The notes beneath the pieces were generated by a model. The model was not told where the DNA came from, searched no databases, and saw nothing but the letters and a program-made list of their open reading frames with translations. The position numbers and the translations under genes are program-made. This document shows positions 8,772 to 17,235 of a DNA stretch of 64,000 bases, one piece after another (position 1 is the stretch's first letter; each line of letters begins with the position of its first letter). The stretch covers positions 15,465 through 79,464 of the forward strand of contig DCHS01000002.1 in the NCBI GenBank assembly GCA_002314875.1, given 5' to 3'. This stretch comes from Prevotellaceae bacterium UBA1746. Its GTDB lineage: Bacteria; Bacteroidota; Bacteroidia; Bacteroidales; Bacteroidaceae.

Positions 8772-9293
8772 ATGTTTTCAACTTCCATGCAACGCACCTT
8801 ATGGTTCATCCTTCTCCTGATGCTTCAGGTGCTGGTGTTCAATCATATCCATATCCTTGGATATGCTACACCCATGCCCTTCTTCTACCTTCTGCTTATT
8901 CTGCACAGTACAACTCCCCGATGGGTATACATCGTCCTCGGTTTTGCGATGGGAATTCTTGTTGACATGTTCAGCAATACTATTGGAGAGTGCGCATCCA
9001 CGATGACATTCCTCGGTTTGATTACCCCCAACCTTCTCATGATGTTTTCTCCTGCAGATCGCAGCGAAGAAGGTTTTGAACCCTCGGTGAACACGATGCA
9101 GTGGAGTGGTTTCTTGCGCTATGCAACTGCTGCAACACTGATTTTCGTTACCCTCTTCTTTATGATGGAATGTTTCTCCTTCTTCCATATCTTCATTCTG
9201 TTGAAGTATATCGGCGGATCTGCCGTCCTCACTCTCCTTGTGATCTGCGCCATGGAACGCATCAGACAGAGTATGAAGAAAAAATCAACCTAA
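8772..9293 (+). CDS. mreD: Rod shape-determining protein MreD
   Basis: The 173-residue protein is almost entirely hydrophobic with about five membrane helices, as in MreD, and lies between mreC and mrdA as in other Bacteroidales. MreD is a membrane subunit of the elongation complex that works with MreC to control PBP2. Sequence conservation of MreD is low, so the call relies on topology, length and gene order. Confidence 0.88.
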   Translation: MFSTSMQRTLWFILLLMLQVLVFNHIHILGYATPMPFFYLLLILHSTTPRWVYIVLGFAMGILVDMFSNTIGECASTMTFLGLITPNLLMMFSPADRSEEGFEPSVNTMQWSGFLRYATAATLIFVTLFFMMECFSFFHIFILLKYIGGSAVLTLLVICAMERIRQSMKKKST

Positions 9294-9296
9294 TAA

Positions 9297-11165
9297 ATGC
9301 CCAAAGACTACAGTTTTGAAAAGCGAAAATATATTGTAGGTGGTATAGCCGTGGCTATTATCACCCTTTATATTGTGCGCCTTTTCACACTGCAGTTAAC
9401 CAGCGACAACTACCGCCAACGTGCGGATTCCAACGCCTTTCGCAAGGAAATAATCTTCCCTTCACGCGGTTTGATCATGGACCGTCATGATAGTCTCCTC
9501 GTTTATAACGAGCCTTCGTACAACATCATGGTGGTGATGCAGGACCAGCACGGCATTGATACCCTCGACTTCTGCAATACGATTGGAATTACCAAAGAAG
9601 AGTACATCCAGCGTATGGCGGACATCAAGGACCCGCAGAAGCACCCGAACTATTCTCGTAATACGCCGCAGCTCTTTATGAGCCAGATTGCTCCCGAGGA
9701 GTTCTCAAAATTCAGAGAGAAACTATTCCGCTTCAATGGATTTTCTGTTGAAAAGCGTAACGTCCGCCACTATACCAGTGGTATCGGTGCTCATATCCTC
9801 GGTGACGTCGGCGAAGTAAACCAGGCCGATATTGATTCTGATAAATACTATAAGAGCGGTGACTACATCGGCAAGCTTGGTGTTGAACGTTCCTATGAAA
9901 AAGTTCTCCGTGGTGAAAAAGGTATGCACATCGTCCTCCGAGATGTTCATGGCCGTTCCCAAGGTTCCTATATGAACGGAAAATACGACATTGCACCTCA
10001 GCCCGGTCGTAACCTTACGCTCAGTATAGACAAGGGACTCCAGGAACTGGCAGAGAAACTCCTTCAAGGAAAATGTGGTGCTATTGTCGCTATCGAACCC
10101 TCTACCGGCGAAGTTCTCTGCATGGCTTCTGCTCCGACTTACGACCCACGCGAATTGATGGGCAAGGAACGAAGCAAGAAAATCATGGAAATGACGCAAG
10201 ACCCTATGGGTCCTATGCTCAACCGAGCGATTATGGGTCTTTACCCTCCTGGTTCAACCTTCAAGCCTACGCAAGGTCTGATCGGTTTGCAAGAAGGCAT
10301 CATTTCACCTTCTACCGTCTTCCCCTGCTCTCGAGGCTTTAATTATAAAGGCCTCCATCTTGGCTGTCACGGACACGCCTCTCCCATCGCCCTTGTTCCC
10401 GCTCTCGGAACTTCTTGCAACGCTTATTTCTGCTGGAACTTGATGAGAATGTTTGGTAACAAAGCCAAATACGGTTCAACCCAGGCTGCCATGACACGTT
10501 GGAAAGATCATTTGGTCAGCATGGGCTTTGGCTACCGATTGGGAATTGACCTTCCCGGCGAAAAGCGCGGTATGATTCCGAATGCTCAGTTCTACGATAA
10601 AGCCTACAAAAACCTTTGGAATGCACTCACCGTGATTTCCATTTCCATTGGTCAGGGTGAGGTCACAGCCACTCCGCTTCAGATGGCCAACGAATGTGCA
10701 ACCATCGCCAACCGTGGCTATTACTACATCCCCCATGTTGTTCATTCCGTTCAAGGTGAACAGATTGATACGCTATACCGCAACAAGCACCATACCATGG
10801 TTGACCCGAAATGGTACAATTACATCGTGGCAGGTATGCGTCAGGCAGTTCTGGGAGGTACCTGTAAAGGAGCCAACATCCCGGGCGTTGAAGTCTGCGG
10901 AAAAACGGGTACAGCACAGAACAGGGGTGTTGACCACTCTGCCTTTATCGGATTTGCTCCGATGAACGAACCTAAGATTGCTGTTGCCGTTTATGTAGAG
11001 AATGGTGGTTTCGGTGCCCATTTTGGTGTTCCTCTTGGCTCGCTGATTATTCAGAAATATCTCTTTGGCCAACTTAATCCTGGTGCACAGGCTTTGGCAG
11101 ACAAGTTCCAACACACTTCCATTTCCTATCCTCATAAGAAAGTAAACATTCCCTCCAAGAAATAA
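9297..11165 (+). CDS. mrdA: Penicillin-binding protein 2, peptidoglycan transpeptidase
   Basis: PBP2 cross-links new peptidoglycan during rod elongation, as partner of RodA. The 622-residue protein has an N-terminal membrane anchor (about 13-32), a non-catalytic dimerisation/pedestal domain and a C-terminal transpeptidase domain with active-site motifs STFK (Ser about 320), SCN in GTSCNAYF, and KTGTAQ (about 536). The start overlaps none of mreD: only 3 bases separate the two genes, which suggests translational coupling. Confidence 0.97.
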   Translation: MPKDYSFEKRKYIVGGIAVAIITLYIVRLFTLQLTSDNYRQRADSNAFRKEIIFPSRGLIMDRHDSLLVYNEPSYNIMVVMQDQHGIDTLDFCNTIGITKEEYIQRMADIKDPQKHPNYSRNTPQLFMSQIAPEEFSKFREKLFRFNGFSVEKRNVRHYTSGIGAHILGDVGEVNQADIDSDKYYKSGDYIGKLGVERSYEKVLRGEKGMHIVLRDVHGRSQGSYMNGKYDIAPQPGRNLTLSIDKGLQELAEKLLQGKCGAIVAIEPSTGEVLCMASAPTYDPRELMGKERSKKIMEMTQDPMGPMLNRAIMGLYPPGSTFKPTQGLIGLQEGIISPSTVFPCSRGFNYKGLHLGCHGHASPIALVPALGTSCNAYFCWNLMRMFGNKAKYGSTQAAMTRWKDHLVSMGFGYRLGIDLPGEKRGMIPNAQFYDKAYKNLWNALTVISISIGQGEVTATPLQMANECATIANRGYYYIPHVVHSVQGEQIDTLYRNKHHTMVDPKWYNYIVAGMRQAVLGGTCKGANIPGVEVCGKTGTAQNRGVDHSAFIGFAPMNEPKIAVAVYVENGGFGAHFGVPLGSLIIQKYLFGQLNPGAQALADKFQHTSISYPHKKVNIPSKK

Positions 11166-11181
11166 CGTTGCCATGGCAACG
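11166..11181. repeat. Perfect 16-bp palindrome just after the mrdA stop
   Basis: CGTTGCCATGGCAACG is fully self-complementary and begins on the base after the mrdA stop codon. With no loop it is a poor RNA hairpin, so it may be a DNA-binding site or a repeat relic. Confidence 0.5.
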
Positions 11182-11253
11182 CACGGGGCCTAAAGGACTG
11201 ATCACCAAGTCTCAAAATAGGACAAAGAACAATCCAACTAACAAATATCTCCC

Positions 11254-12711
11254 ATGCGCGAAAGAAATAAAATCAACCCGCTTTTCCTAACTGATGGTTG
11301 GGTGTTGCTGCTCTACGCAGTACTCCTCGCCTTCGGATGGATCAGTGTGTGCGGTGCCAGCCACAATATCGGTGACACCGAATTCTTTTCGTGGGGTTCC
11401 AGAACAGGAAAACAGTTGGTATGGATTGGCTGCTCCATTGGTTTGGGAGGTATTCTTCTGATGATAGAAGACCGTTACTTCGAGATGCTGGCTGATGTCT
11501 TTTACTGGCTGATGATGATCGTACTCTTAGTCACACCTTTCATTGCCCATGACATCAAAGGTTCCCGATCTTGGATTTCATTAGGCCCTGTCAGCCTGCA
11601 ACCCGCAGAATTTGCAAAGTGCGCGACATCACTTGCGATTGCGAAACTCATTAACCAATATGGATTTACGCTCAACAAACGTAAGAATTTCCTTCGCGCT
11701 GCCTTCATCGTACTCCTTCCTTTCTGCTTGATTGTCATGCAGAAAGAAACGGGTTCCGCTCTTGTCTACATGGCTTTCTTCCTAATGTTTTATCGCGAAG
11801 GTATGCCTGGCAGTATTCTTTTCTGCGCGGTTGCTGCAGTTGCCTATTTTGTTGTCGGTATCGGTTTCAGCCTTGATCCCCTTCCCGGAACGACTGGTGA
11901 TGTCGGTGAATACTGCGTACTGACCATGATCTGGCTCTTCGTAACAGGAATGACACGCATCTACATTCCCAAGCAACCTGAACACGCACAACGTCTGTTA
12001 ATCTCCGGCTTGGCGGTAAATGTCGTTGCCTATCTTTTCTCCTGGCTGATTATTCCTTTTGATATCGCCTGGGTACTCCTTGCATACGATATCGTAATGA
12101 TTGCCTATTTGGGATGGATGTGGCTCGGGCATCGCATGAAGGAATTCCTCCTGATTTCCGTTTTCGCCTTAGGTAGTACGGCTTTCCTGTATCTTTCTGA
12201 TTATGCGCTCAACCATGTCATGAAAGACTACCAGCGTACACGTATCTGCGTGCTTCTCGGTATTGAAGAGGACCGTGATGCCGCCTACAATGTCAACCAG
12301 TCAAAAATTGCCATTGGTTCCGGTGGTCTTCAAGGCAAGGGTTTCATGAACGGAACTCAAACCAAACTTGATTATGTTCCCGAACAGGATACGGACTTCA
12401 TCTTCTGTACAGTAGGCGAAGAAGAAGGATTCATTGGCTCCGCTGGAGTGCTCTTGCTCTTCCTGGCACTCATCCTCCGCTTGCTCGTTCTGGCCGAAAA
12501 ACAGACAACGGTCTTCGGGCGAGTCTTCGGGTACTGCGTACTTTGCATTCTGCTGTTCCATGTCTTTATCAACATCGGAATGGTAACGGGCCTTGCCCCG
12601 GTAATCGGTATTCCGCTACCGTTCTTCTCGTACGGTGGTTCCTCTCTCTGGGGTTTTACACTACTTCTATTCATCTTCCTCCGCATTGATGCCGGACGCA
12701 AACGAAGATAG
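11254..12711 (+). CDS. rodA: Peptidoglycan glycosyltransferase RodA (SEDS family)
   Basis: RodA polymerises glycan strands from lipid II together with PBP2. The 485-residue protein has about ten or more membrane helices and SEDS signatures: GSRSWISLGPVSLQPAEFAK, GFMNGTQTKLDYVPEQDTDF and a C-terminal GLAPVIGIPLPFFSYGGSS. It is longer than E. coli RodA (370) because of an extra hydrophobic segment in the middle (about 200-300), common in Bacteroidales. It is the last recognised enzyme of the mre operon. Confidence 0.96.
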   Translation: MRERNKINPLFLTDGWVLLLYAVLLAFGWISVCGASHNIGDTEFFSWGSRTGKQLVWIGCSIGLGGILLMIEDRYFEMLADVFYWLMMIVLLVTPFIAHDIKGSRSWISLGPVSLQPAEFAKCATSLAIAKLINQYGFTLNKRKNFLRAAFIVLLPFCLIVMQKETGSALVYMAFFLMFYREGMPGSILFCAVAAVAYFVVGIGFSLDPLPGTTGDVGEYCVLTMIWLFVTGMTRIYIPKQPEHAQRLLISGLAVNVVAYLFSWLIIPFDIAWVLLAYDIVMIAYLGWMWLGHRMKEFLLISVFALGSTAFLYLSDYALNHVMKDYQRTRICVLLGIEEDRDAAYNVNQSKIAIGSGGLQGKGFMNGTQTKLDYVPEQDTDFIFCTVGEEEGFIGSAGVLLLFLALILRLLVLAEKQTTVFGRVFGYCVLCILLFHVFINIGMVTGLAPVIGIPLPFFSYGGSSLWGFTLLLFIFLRIDAGRKRR

Positions 12712-12763
12712 CACAGCGACCTCAACTTCAATTGAATTTCCTAGAAAAAACTAGCCTCTGACA

Positions 12764-13306
12764 ATGGCAAACACCAATAATAACAATACAAACGCTGATA
12801 ATACGACCCTCATTCGAGGGGTGTTCTTTGTCGCAGTACTCGCTCTGACTTCATCAGCCATCTTCTTTTTGAAGAAAGAGTCTGATATTCCTCTTACTCC
12901 CCAGGGAATCGCAACCCGCGACTCCTTGAGGAACATTGCTCATCCCGATACCACAGAGGAACTGGACGCACTGCCCAAAGAAAATGTTGTGGAATACGAG
13001 CAGGCTGAAGACAGCGTAACACAGGATATTCGCATCCCGACCGATGCAGGCTATGAAGATGGCTATTATGCCGGCATCACGGACGGTGTAACAGGAGACG
13101 AGCGTGCTTCCTATGACGAATCCTCACAATTCCCCAAACCCGCAGACCGCAGAAGTTATGCTGACGCCTATCGCCGTGGCTATGCCCAAGGCTATGCTGA
13201 CGGCCTCGATGGAAAAGATTTCGGTATAAGCCCGCAGATTGGCGAAGACAACTGGGAAGAGGAAAGCGAAAGCGAAGAACCTGCCACCAAAGAAGAGAAA
13301 AAGTAA
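12764..13306 (+). CDS. Hypothetical one-TM protein with YxxGYxxGxxDG repeats
   Basis: The 180-residue protein has an Asn-rich N-terminus, one membrane segment (about 20-38, LIRGVFFVAVLALTSSAIFF) and then a hydrophilic acidic segment. Two copies of a Tyr/Gly/Asp repeat are seen: GYEDGYYAGITDGVTGD and YRRGYAQGYADGLDGKD. The tail is acidic and Lys-rich. Expected topology is N-in with a periplasmic tail. I do not recognise a family. It is the last gene of the mre/rodA operon, 52 bases after rodA, so a role near the cell-elongation complex is possible but only inferred from position. Confidence 0.75.
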   Translation: MANTNNNNTNADNTTLIRGVFFVAVLALTSSAIFFLKKESDIPLTPQGIATRDSLRNIAHPDTTEELDALPKENVVEYEQAEDSVTQDIRIPTDAGYEDGYYAGITDGVTGDERASYDESSQFPKPADRRSYADAYRRGYAQGYADGLDGKDFGISPQIGEDNWEEESESEEPATKEEKK

Positions 13307-13392
13307 ATTCGTCCGCGGACGACAGTACATTCGTCGTAGGACGACAGAATATTCGCCCGCGGACGAATGTATATTCGCCGTACGACGAATTG
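13307..13392. repeat. Tandem 22-bp palindromic GC-core array (4 units)
   Basis: Four units with 22-base period start at 13307, 13329, 13351 and 13373. Each begins ATTCG and ends in GGACGA or CGACGA. Units 1 and 3 have the core CCGCGG; units 2 and 4 have GTAGG/GTACG, so cores alternate A-B-A-B. Unit 1 contains a perfect 12-bp palindrome CGTCCGCGGACG. The array lies between the stop of the one-TM protein and the terminator. Confidence 0.85.
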
Positions 13393-13415
13393 AAAAGACT
13401 CGTGCAAGAGCACAA

Positions 13416-13456
13416 AATAATAAATGCCCCCGAAATCCTCGGAGGCATTTATTATT
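13416..13456. terminator. Bidirectional terminator between convergent operons
   Basis: Arms 13416-13428 and 13444-13456 pair over 13 bp, with an inner CCGA/TCGG stem. A/T-rich flanks provide T-runs on both strands. It serves the mre operon (plus) and hflX (minus). Confidence 0.85.
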
Positions 13457-13471
13457 ATATTATAGGAGCGA

Positions 13472-14872
13472 TCATTCATCCTGATCCTCTTCCGTATATT
13501 CCTGGAAGAGGAAATCATTATACGGATACTTCTGAACATGTAATTCACGAATGCGTGTATAAAGCAAGTCGCGGAGTTCATCGATATTCGTCTTCTCACG
13601 AGCAGAAATAAAAATAACATCGAGAATACTGCCCGAGTTAGGATTATTTGCATCGGAAGTACCCGCAGTGCGACCCATCCAAGTCTGCATGAGTTCTTCG
13701 AGCGGAGTATTTTCGCGCGTTGCAGGAGACAAATCATCGGGATCCTTGGGAGTAAAGGAGTAGGCATCCATCTTGTTGAAGACAAGAATCTGAGGCTTCT
13801 CCGCACAACCTAAATCGCACAGTGTACGATTAACCACCTGAATCTGTTCCTCGAAATCAGGATGACTGACATCAATCACATGGATCAGCAAGTCTGCCTC
13901 ACGGGTTTCATCGAGGGTACTCTTGAAAGAATCCACGAGATCGGTAGGCAACTTTCTGATAAATCCAACGGTATCGGCAAGAAGGAAGGGCAAGTTCTTT
14001 ACAATCACCTTACGAACCGTCGTATCAAGGGTTGCAAAGAGTTTGTTTTCTGCAAAAACATTACTCTTGGAAAGAAGATTGATCAACGTTGATTTACCCA
14101 CATTGGTATAGCCGACCAATGCAACACGAATCATACGGCCACGGTTCTGACGCTGCGTTGTTTTCTGGCGTTCGATGTCTGCCAGGCGTTGCTTGAGGAG
14201 TGCCATACGGTTGAGGATAATACGACGGTCCATTTCCAACTGGGTTTCACCAGGACCACGAAGGCCAACGGAGCCTCCCTTGCCTCCGCCTGCACCACCG
14301 GAACCACCACCCTGGCGTTCAAGGTGCGTCCAAAGTCGCTGCAAACGAGGAAGCATATAGCGATACTGCGCAAGTTCAACCTGCGTCTTTGCATTCGCTG
14401 TCTGCGCACGCATGGCAAAGATATCGAGAATCAATGATGTACGATCTAGAATCTTTACCTGCAATTCTTTTTCGATATTTCGAAGCTGCTTTGCTGAAAG
14501 TTCATCGTCAAAGATAACCATACCGACGGGCTGGGGAGCCTCTTCCGCCAATCCAAACTGAGGACGGAACTTAGGATCAAGATGTTCAATACCCAGTTCT
14601 TCCAACTCCTCCTGATATTCATCAGCGGCCTGCTCGCAAGCATCAATATAAGCACGTATTTCCTGCAATTTACCCGATCCGATGTAAGTTACAGAAGAAG
14701 GCCCGTCGACACGCTGCGTAAAGCGCTTCACCGTAACGGCGCCCGCTGTCTCTGCGAGGAATTCCAGTTCATCCAGATATTCCTCCGTTTTTCTTTCGTT
14801 CTGCTGACGAGTAATCAAGGCAACGAGAACACAAGTCTCCGCCTTGACCTCCGTCTTAATGAATTCCTTCAT
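13472..14872 (-). CDS. hflX: Ribosome-associated GTPase HflX
   Basis: HflX splits stalled or stressed 70S ribosomes and binds the 50S subunit. The 466-residue protein has the N-terminal HflX domain, the Gly-rich linker (QGGGSGGAGGGKGGSVGLRG) with GPGETQLE, and a G domain with GYTNVGKST, DTVGFIRKLP and NKMD. The C-terminus is acidic. It is transcribed alone from a divergent promoter region shared with the asparaginase gene. Confidence 0.96.
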   Translation of the reverse strand: MKEFIKTEVKAETCVLVALITRQQNERKTEEYLDELEFLAETAGAVTVKRFTQRVDGPSSVTYIGSGKLQEIRAYIDACEQAADEYQEELEELGIEHLDPKFRPQFGLAEEAPQPVGMVIFDDELSAKQLRNIEKELQVKILDRTSLILDIFAMRAQTANAKTQVELAQYRYMLPRLQRLWTHLERQGGGSGGAGGGKGGSVGLRGPGETQLEMDRRIILNRMALLKQRLADIERQKTTQRQNRGRMIRVALVGYTNVGKSTLINLLSKSNVFAENKLFATLDTTVRKVIVKNLPFLLADTVGFIRKLPTDLVDSFKSTLDETREADLLIHVIDVSHPDFEEQIQVVNRTLCDLGCAEKPQILVFNKMDAYSFTPKDPDDLSPATRENTPLEELMQTWMGRTAGTSDANNPNSGSILDVIFISAREKTNIDELRDLLYTRIRELHVQKYPYNDFLFQEYTEEDQDE

Positions 14873-14962
14873 AAAAAAAACTTATTATTCAATGGTGGCT
14901 TCCAATTCCTTTTTTAAAGCCCCATAGACATGCGCAAAGCGCATAAATGTCACATTTCGAGG

Positions 14963-14970
14963 CAAAATTA
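14963..14970 (-). promoter_or_regulatory. -7 element for hflX
   Basis: Minus-strand TAATTTTG, about 90 bases before the hflX start. No clear -33 TTTG at the right distance. Confidence 0.45.
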
Positions 14971-15024
14971 ACGAATTTATTTTAATTTAAGGGTAATTTA
15001 GGGCATCAAATCGTAAAAAATTAG

Positions 15025-15032
15025 TAAGTTTG
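15025..15032 (+). promoter_or_regulatory. -7 element of the asparaginase operon, very close to the start codon
   Basis: TAAGTTTG ends 7 bases before the ATG at 15040. If transcription starts at the usual distance the mRNA has almost no leader. A -33 element is not clear. Confidence 0.55.
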
Positions 15033-15039
15033 CGCCCAA

Positions 15040-16137
15040 ATGAAAACTACATCTTCTCCTTCTATCCTCATTATCTATACCGGTGGTACCATCGGTATGG
15101 TTGAAAATCACGAAACGCATGCCCTCGAAGCCTTCGATTGGCATCACCTCCAAAAAAGTGTTCCTGAACTCGATCAATTCCAGTTCAGGATTGATGCTAT
15201 CACGCTCGGGAACCCCATCGACTCCGCCGATATGGAGCCGAAAGACTGGAAACGAATGGCTAAAGCCATCGAGGACAATTACGAGCAATATGACGGCTTT
15301 GTCATGCTGCACGGAACAGACACCATGGCTTTCACGGCGTCGGCATTGAGTTTCATGTTGGAAAATCTACAAAAGCCGGTTATCATCACGGGTAGCCAGC
15401 TTCCCATCGGTCAGTTGCGAACGGACGGCAAGGAAAACCTGCTGACCAGCGTCGAGATCGCTGCTGCACGGACTGAAGACGGCAAGCCTATGGTTCCAGA
15501 AGTCTGCATTTTCTTTGAAAATGAATTGATGCGCGGAAACCGCACGATGAAACTTAATTCCGAAGGCTTCAACGCTTTCCGTTCCTACAATTTTGATCCT
15601 TTGGCCAAAGCCGGTATCCACATTGAATACGCAAGGCACAACATTCTCTATCCAGAAAAACGGGCTGAGCATAAATTATTCCCTGCCATCAACAATATCT
15701 CAGGCGCCAATACAAAAGACGGATTGTTCGTACACTACAATATGGATAACCACATTGCCATCCTCACCCTTTTCCCTGGCATCACGGAAGAAGTGGTGGA
15801 AGGTTTCTGCAATGTTCCCGGACTTCGCGGACTCATCCTGCAAACTTTTGGTAGTGGAAATGCGCCGCAGAAACCTTGGTTTGTTGAGAAACTGAAAAAA
15901 ATCATCTCTCACGGCATCGTTGTTGTCAACACCACCCAATGCCCTCGTGGTTCTGTGGAGATGGGACGTTACGAAACCTCCCTGCAACTGCTTGAAGCGG
16001 GCGTTCTCAACGGCTACGATTCAACGCTTGAATGTGTCGTTGCAAAAATGATGTTCCTTTTAGGACACAACTGCACTCCTGAGCAGATCAATCTGCTGAT
16101 GAACACCTCTATTGCCGGAGAAATCACGCTGAAATAA
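15040..16137 (+). CDS. ansA: Type I L-asparaginase
   Basis: Hydrolyses L-asparagine to aspartate and ammonia. The 365-residue protein lacks a signal peptide, fitting the cytoplasmic type I enzyme. Both catalytic threonine motifs are visible: YTGGTIGM near residue 12 and MLHGTDTMAFTASALSFML near 90. Also typical are PVIITGSQLPIGQLRTDG and the C-terminal GSVEMGRYE. It probably heads the run ansA - binding protein - permease; the next gene starts 12 bases after its stop. Confidence 0.93.
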   Translation: MKTTSSPSILIIYTGGTIGMVENHETHALEAFDWHHLQKSVPELDQFQFRIDAITLGNPIDSADMEPKDWKRMAKAIEDNYEQYDGFVMLHGTDTMAFTASALSFMLENLQKPVIITGSQLPIGQLRTDGKENLLTSVEIAAARTEDGKPMVPEVCIFFENELMRGNRTMKLNSEGFNAFRSYNFDPLAKAGIHIEYARHNILYPEKRAEHKLFPAINNISGANTKDGLFVHYNMDNHIAILTLFPGITEEVVEGFCNVPGLRGLILQTFGSGNAPQKPWFVEKLKKIISHGIVVVNTTQCPRGSVEMGRYETSLQLLEAGVLNGYDSTLECVVAKMMFLLGHNCTPEQINLLMNTSIAGEITLK

Positions 16138-16149
16138 TCTCTCCTCTGA

Positions 16150-17235
16150 ATGAAGAAAATCTTCTTTTTTATCCTTACCTGCATTTGCTGCGCTTGCTCG
16201 AGCTCAACACTCAGCGAGGGCGGCGACTTGCAATATGCACAATGGTTGAAATTAGAAGAAGGAGATAAATACACCCTTGCGACTGTGCTGAATCCTTGGA
16301 AAGAAGGAGAGATTCTGCATCGTTATGCCTTGGTGGAAGAGGGAGGCTCTGCACCGGACAGCCTACAGGCAACGGAAATACATATTCCTTTGCAACAAGC
16401 TGTTACCGCTACAAGCGTTCATTCCTTTTTGGTTTACAGGCTCAAGGCCGTTCATCAGTTAGCAGGAGTCATGGACAAGCGTTTTATCGTTAGCAAGAAA
16501 TTGCTGGAAGCGATCGATTCGTTGGCAGACTTTGGCAACAGCCAGAATCCCGATATCGAAGCCATTGCCACCCATCATTGCGACGCCGTCTTTGTTTCTC
16601 CTTTTGAAAACGCTAATTATGGCAAACTGGAGAACCTCCACATCCCACTTATTGAATGTGCGGATTATATGGAAACTTCACCGTTAGGACGAGCGGAATG
16701 GATGCGCTTCTACGGCCGTCTTTTTGGAAAAGGAGAAGAAGCAGATAGCATCTTCCATTATGAAGAAATGCAGTACAACGAAATATGTAAAGAGTGCGCA
16801 AAATCAACAGCAAAGCCCATGTTGATGATGGATGTACAGCAAGGATCTGCATGGTATGTTCCAGGAGGAAAAAGCTATCTCGCACAACTTTTCAAAGATG
16901 CTAATGTACAGTATTTCTTCGCCGACGATACGTCTTATGGTAGTGTTCCTCTTTCTTTCGAACAAGTCTATGCTCAGGCCGCCCAGGCTGACATCTGGCT
17001 GATGAGAACGTCAACGAACATGACCTACAAAACTCTGGAAACAGATAACCCGCGTTATACAGCTTTCCGTCCTTTCAAAGAAAAGAACATCTGGTATTGT
17101 AACACCCTCACCACTCCTTATTACGATGTCACCCCGTTCGCTCCCTCAGTATTACTTCGCGAACTTTTCTTCATCGCACATCCTGATTCCACGTTAAAAT
17201 ACAAGTCCCAATATTTCGTTCCCGTTCTGCCTTGA
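16150..17235 (+). CDS. Iron-siderophore/cobalamin-type ABC transporter binding lipoprotein
   Basis: The 361-residue protein has a lipoprotein signal (MKKIFFFILTCICCACSSS, lipidated Cys near residue 16-17) and a bilobal periplasmic-binding fold of the FepB/BtuF class: KRFIVSKKLLEAIDSLADFG, DAVFVSPFEN, IPLIECADYMETSPLGRAEW and GKSYLAQLFKDANVQYFF are typical. It should deliver a metal chelate or corrinoid to the permease encoded next. The stop overlaps the permease start (TTGA), so the two are translationally coupled. The ligand cannot be read from sequence. Confidence 0.88.
   Translation: MKKIFFFILTCICCACSSSTLSEGGDLQYAQWLKLEEGDKYTLATVLNPWKEGEILHRYALVEEGGSAPDSLQATEIHIPLQQAVTATSVHSFLVYRLKAVHQLAGVMDKRFIVSKKLLEAIDSLADFGNSQNPDIEAIATHHCDAVFVSPFENANYGKLENLHIPLIECADYMETSPLGRAEWMRFYGRLFGKGEEADSIFHYEEMQYNEICKECAKSTAKPMLMMDVQQGSAWYVPGGKSYLAQLFKDANVQYFFADDTSYGSVPLSFEQVYAQAAQADIWLMRTSTNMTYKTLETDNPRYTAFRPFKEKNIWYCNTLTTPYYDVTPFAPSVLLRELFFIAHPDSTLKYKSQYFVPVLP

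Noticed and set aside
13307..13392. CRISPR array
   Set aside because: The units are back-to-back with 22-base period, no spacers, and no cas genes are nearby.
13192..13806. 204-codon minus-strand frame across the 22-bp array
   Set aside because: It overlaps hflX in another frame and spans the repeats and a terminator; no coding character.
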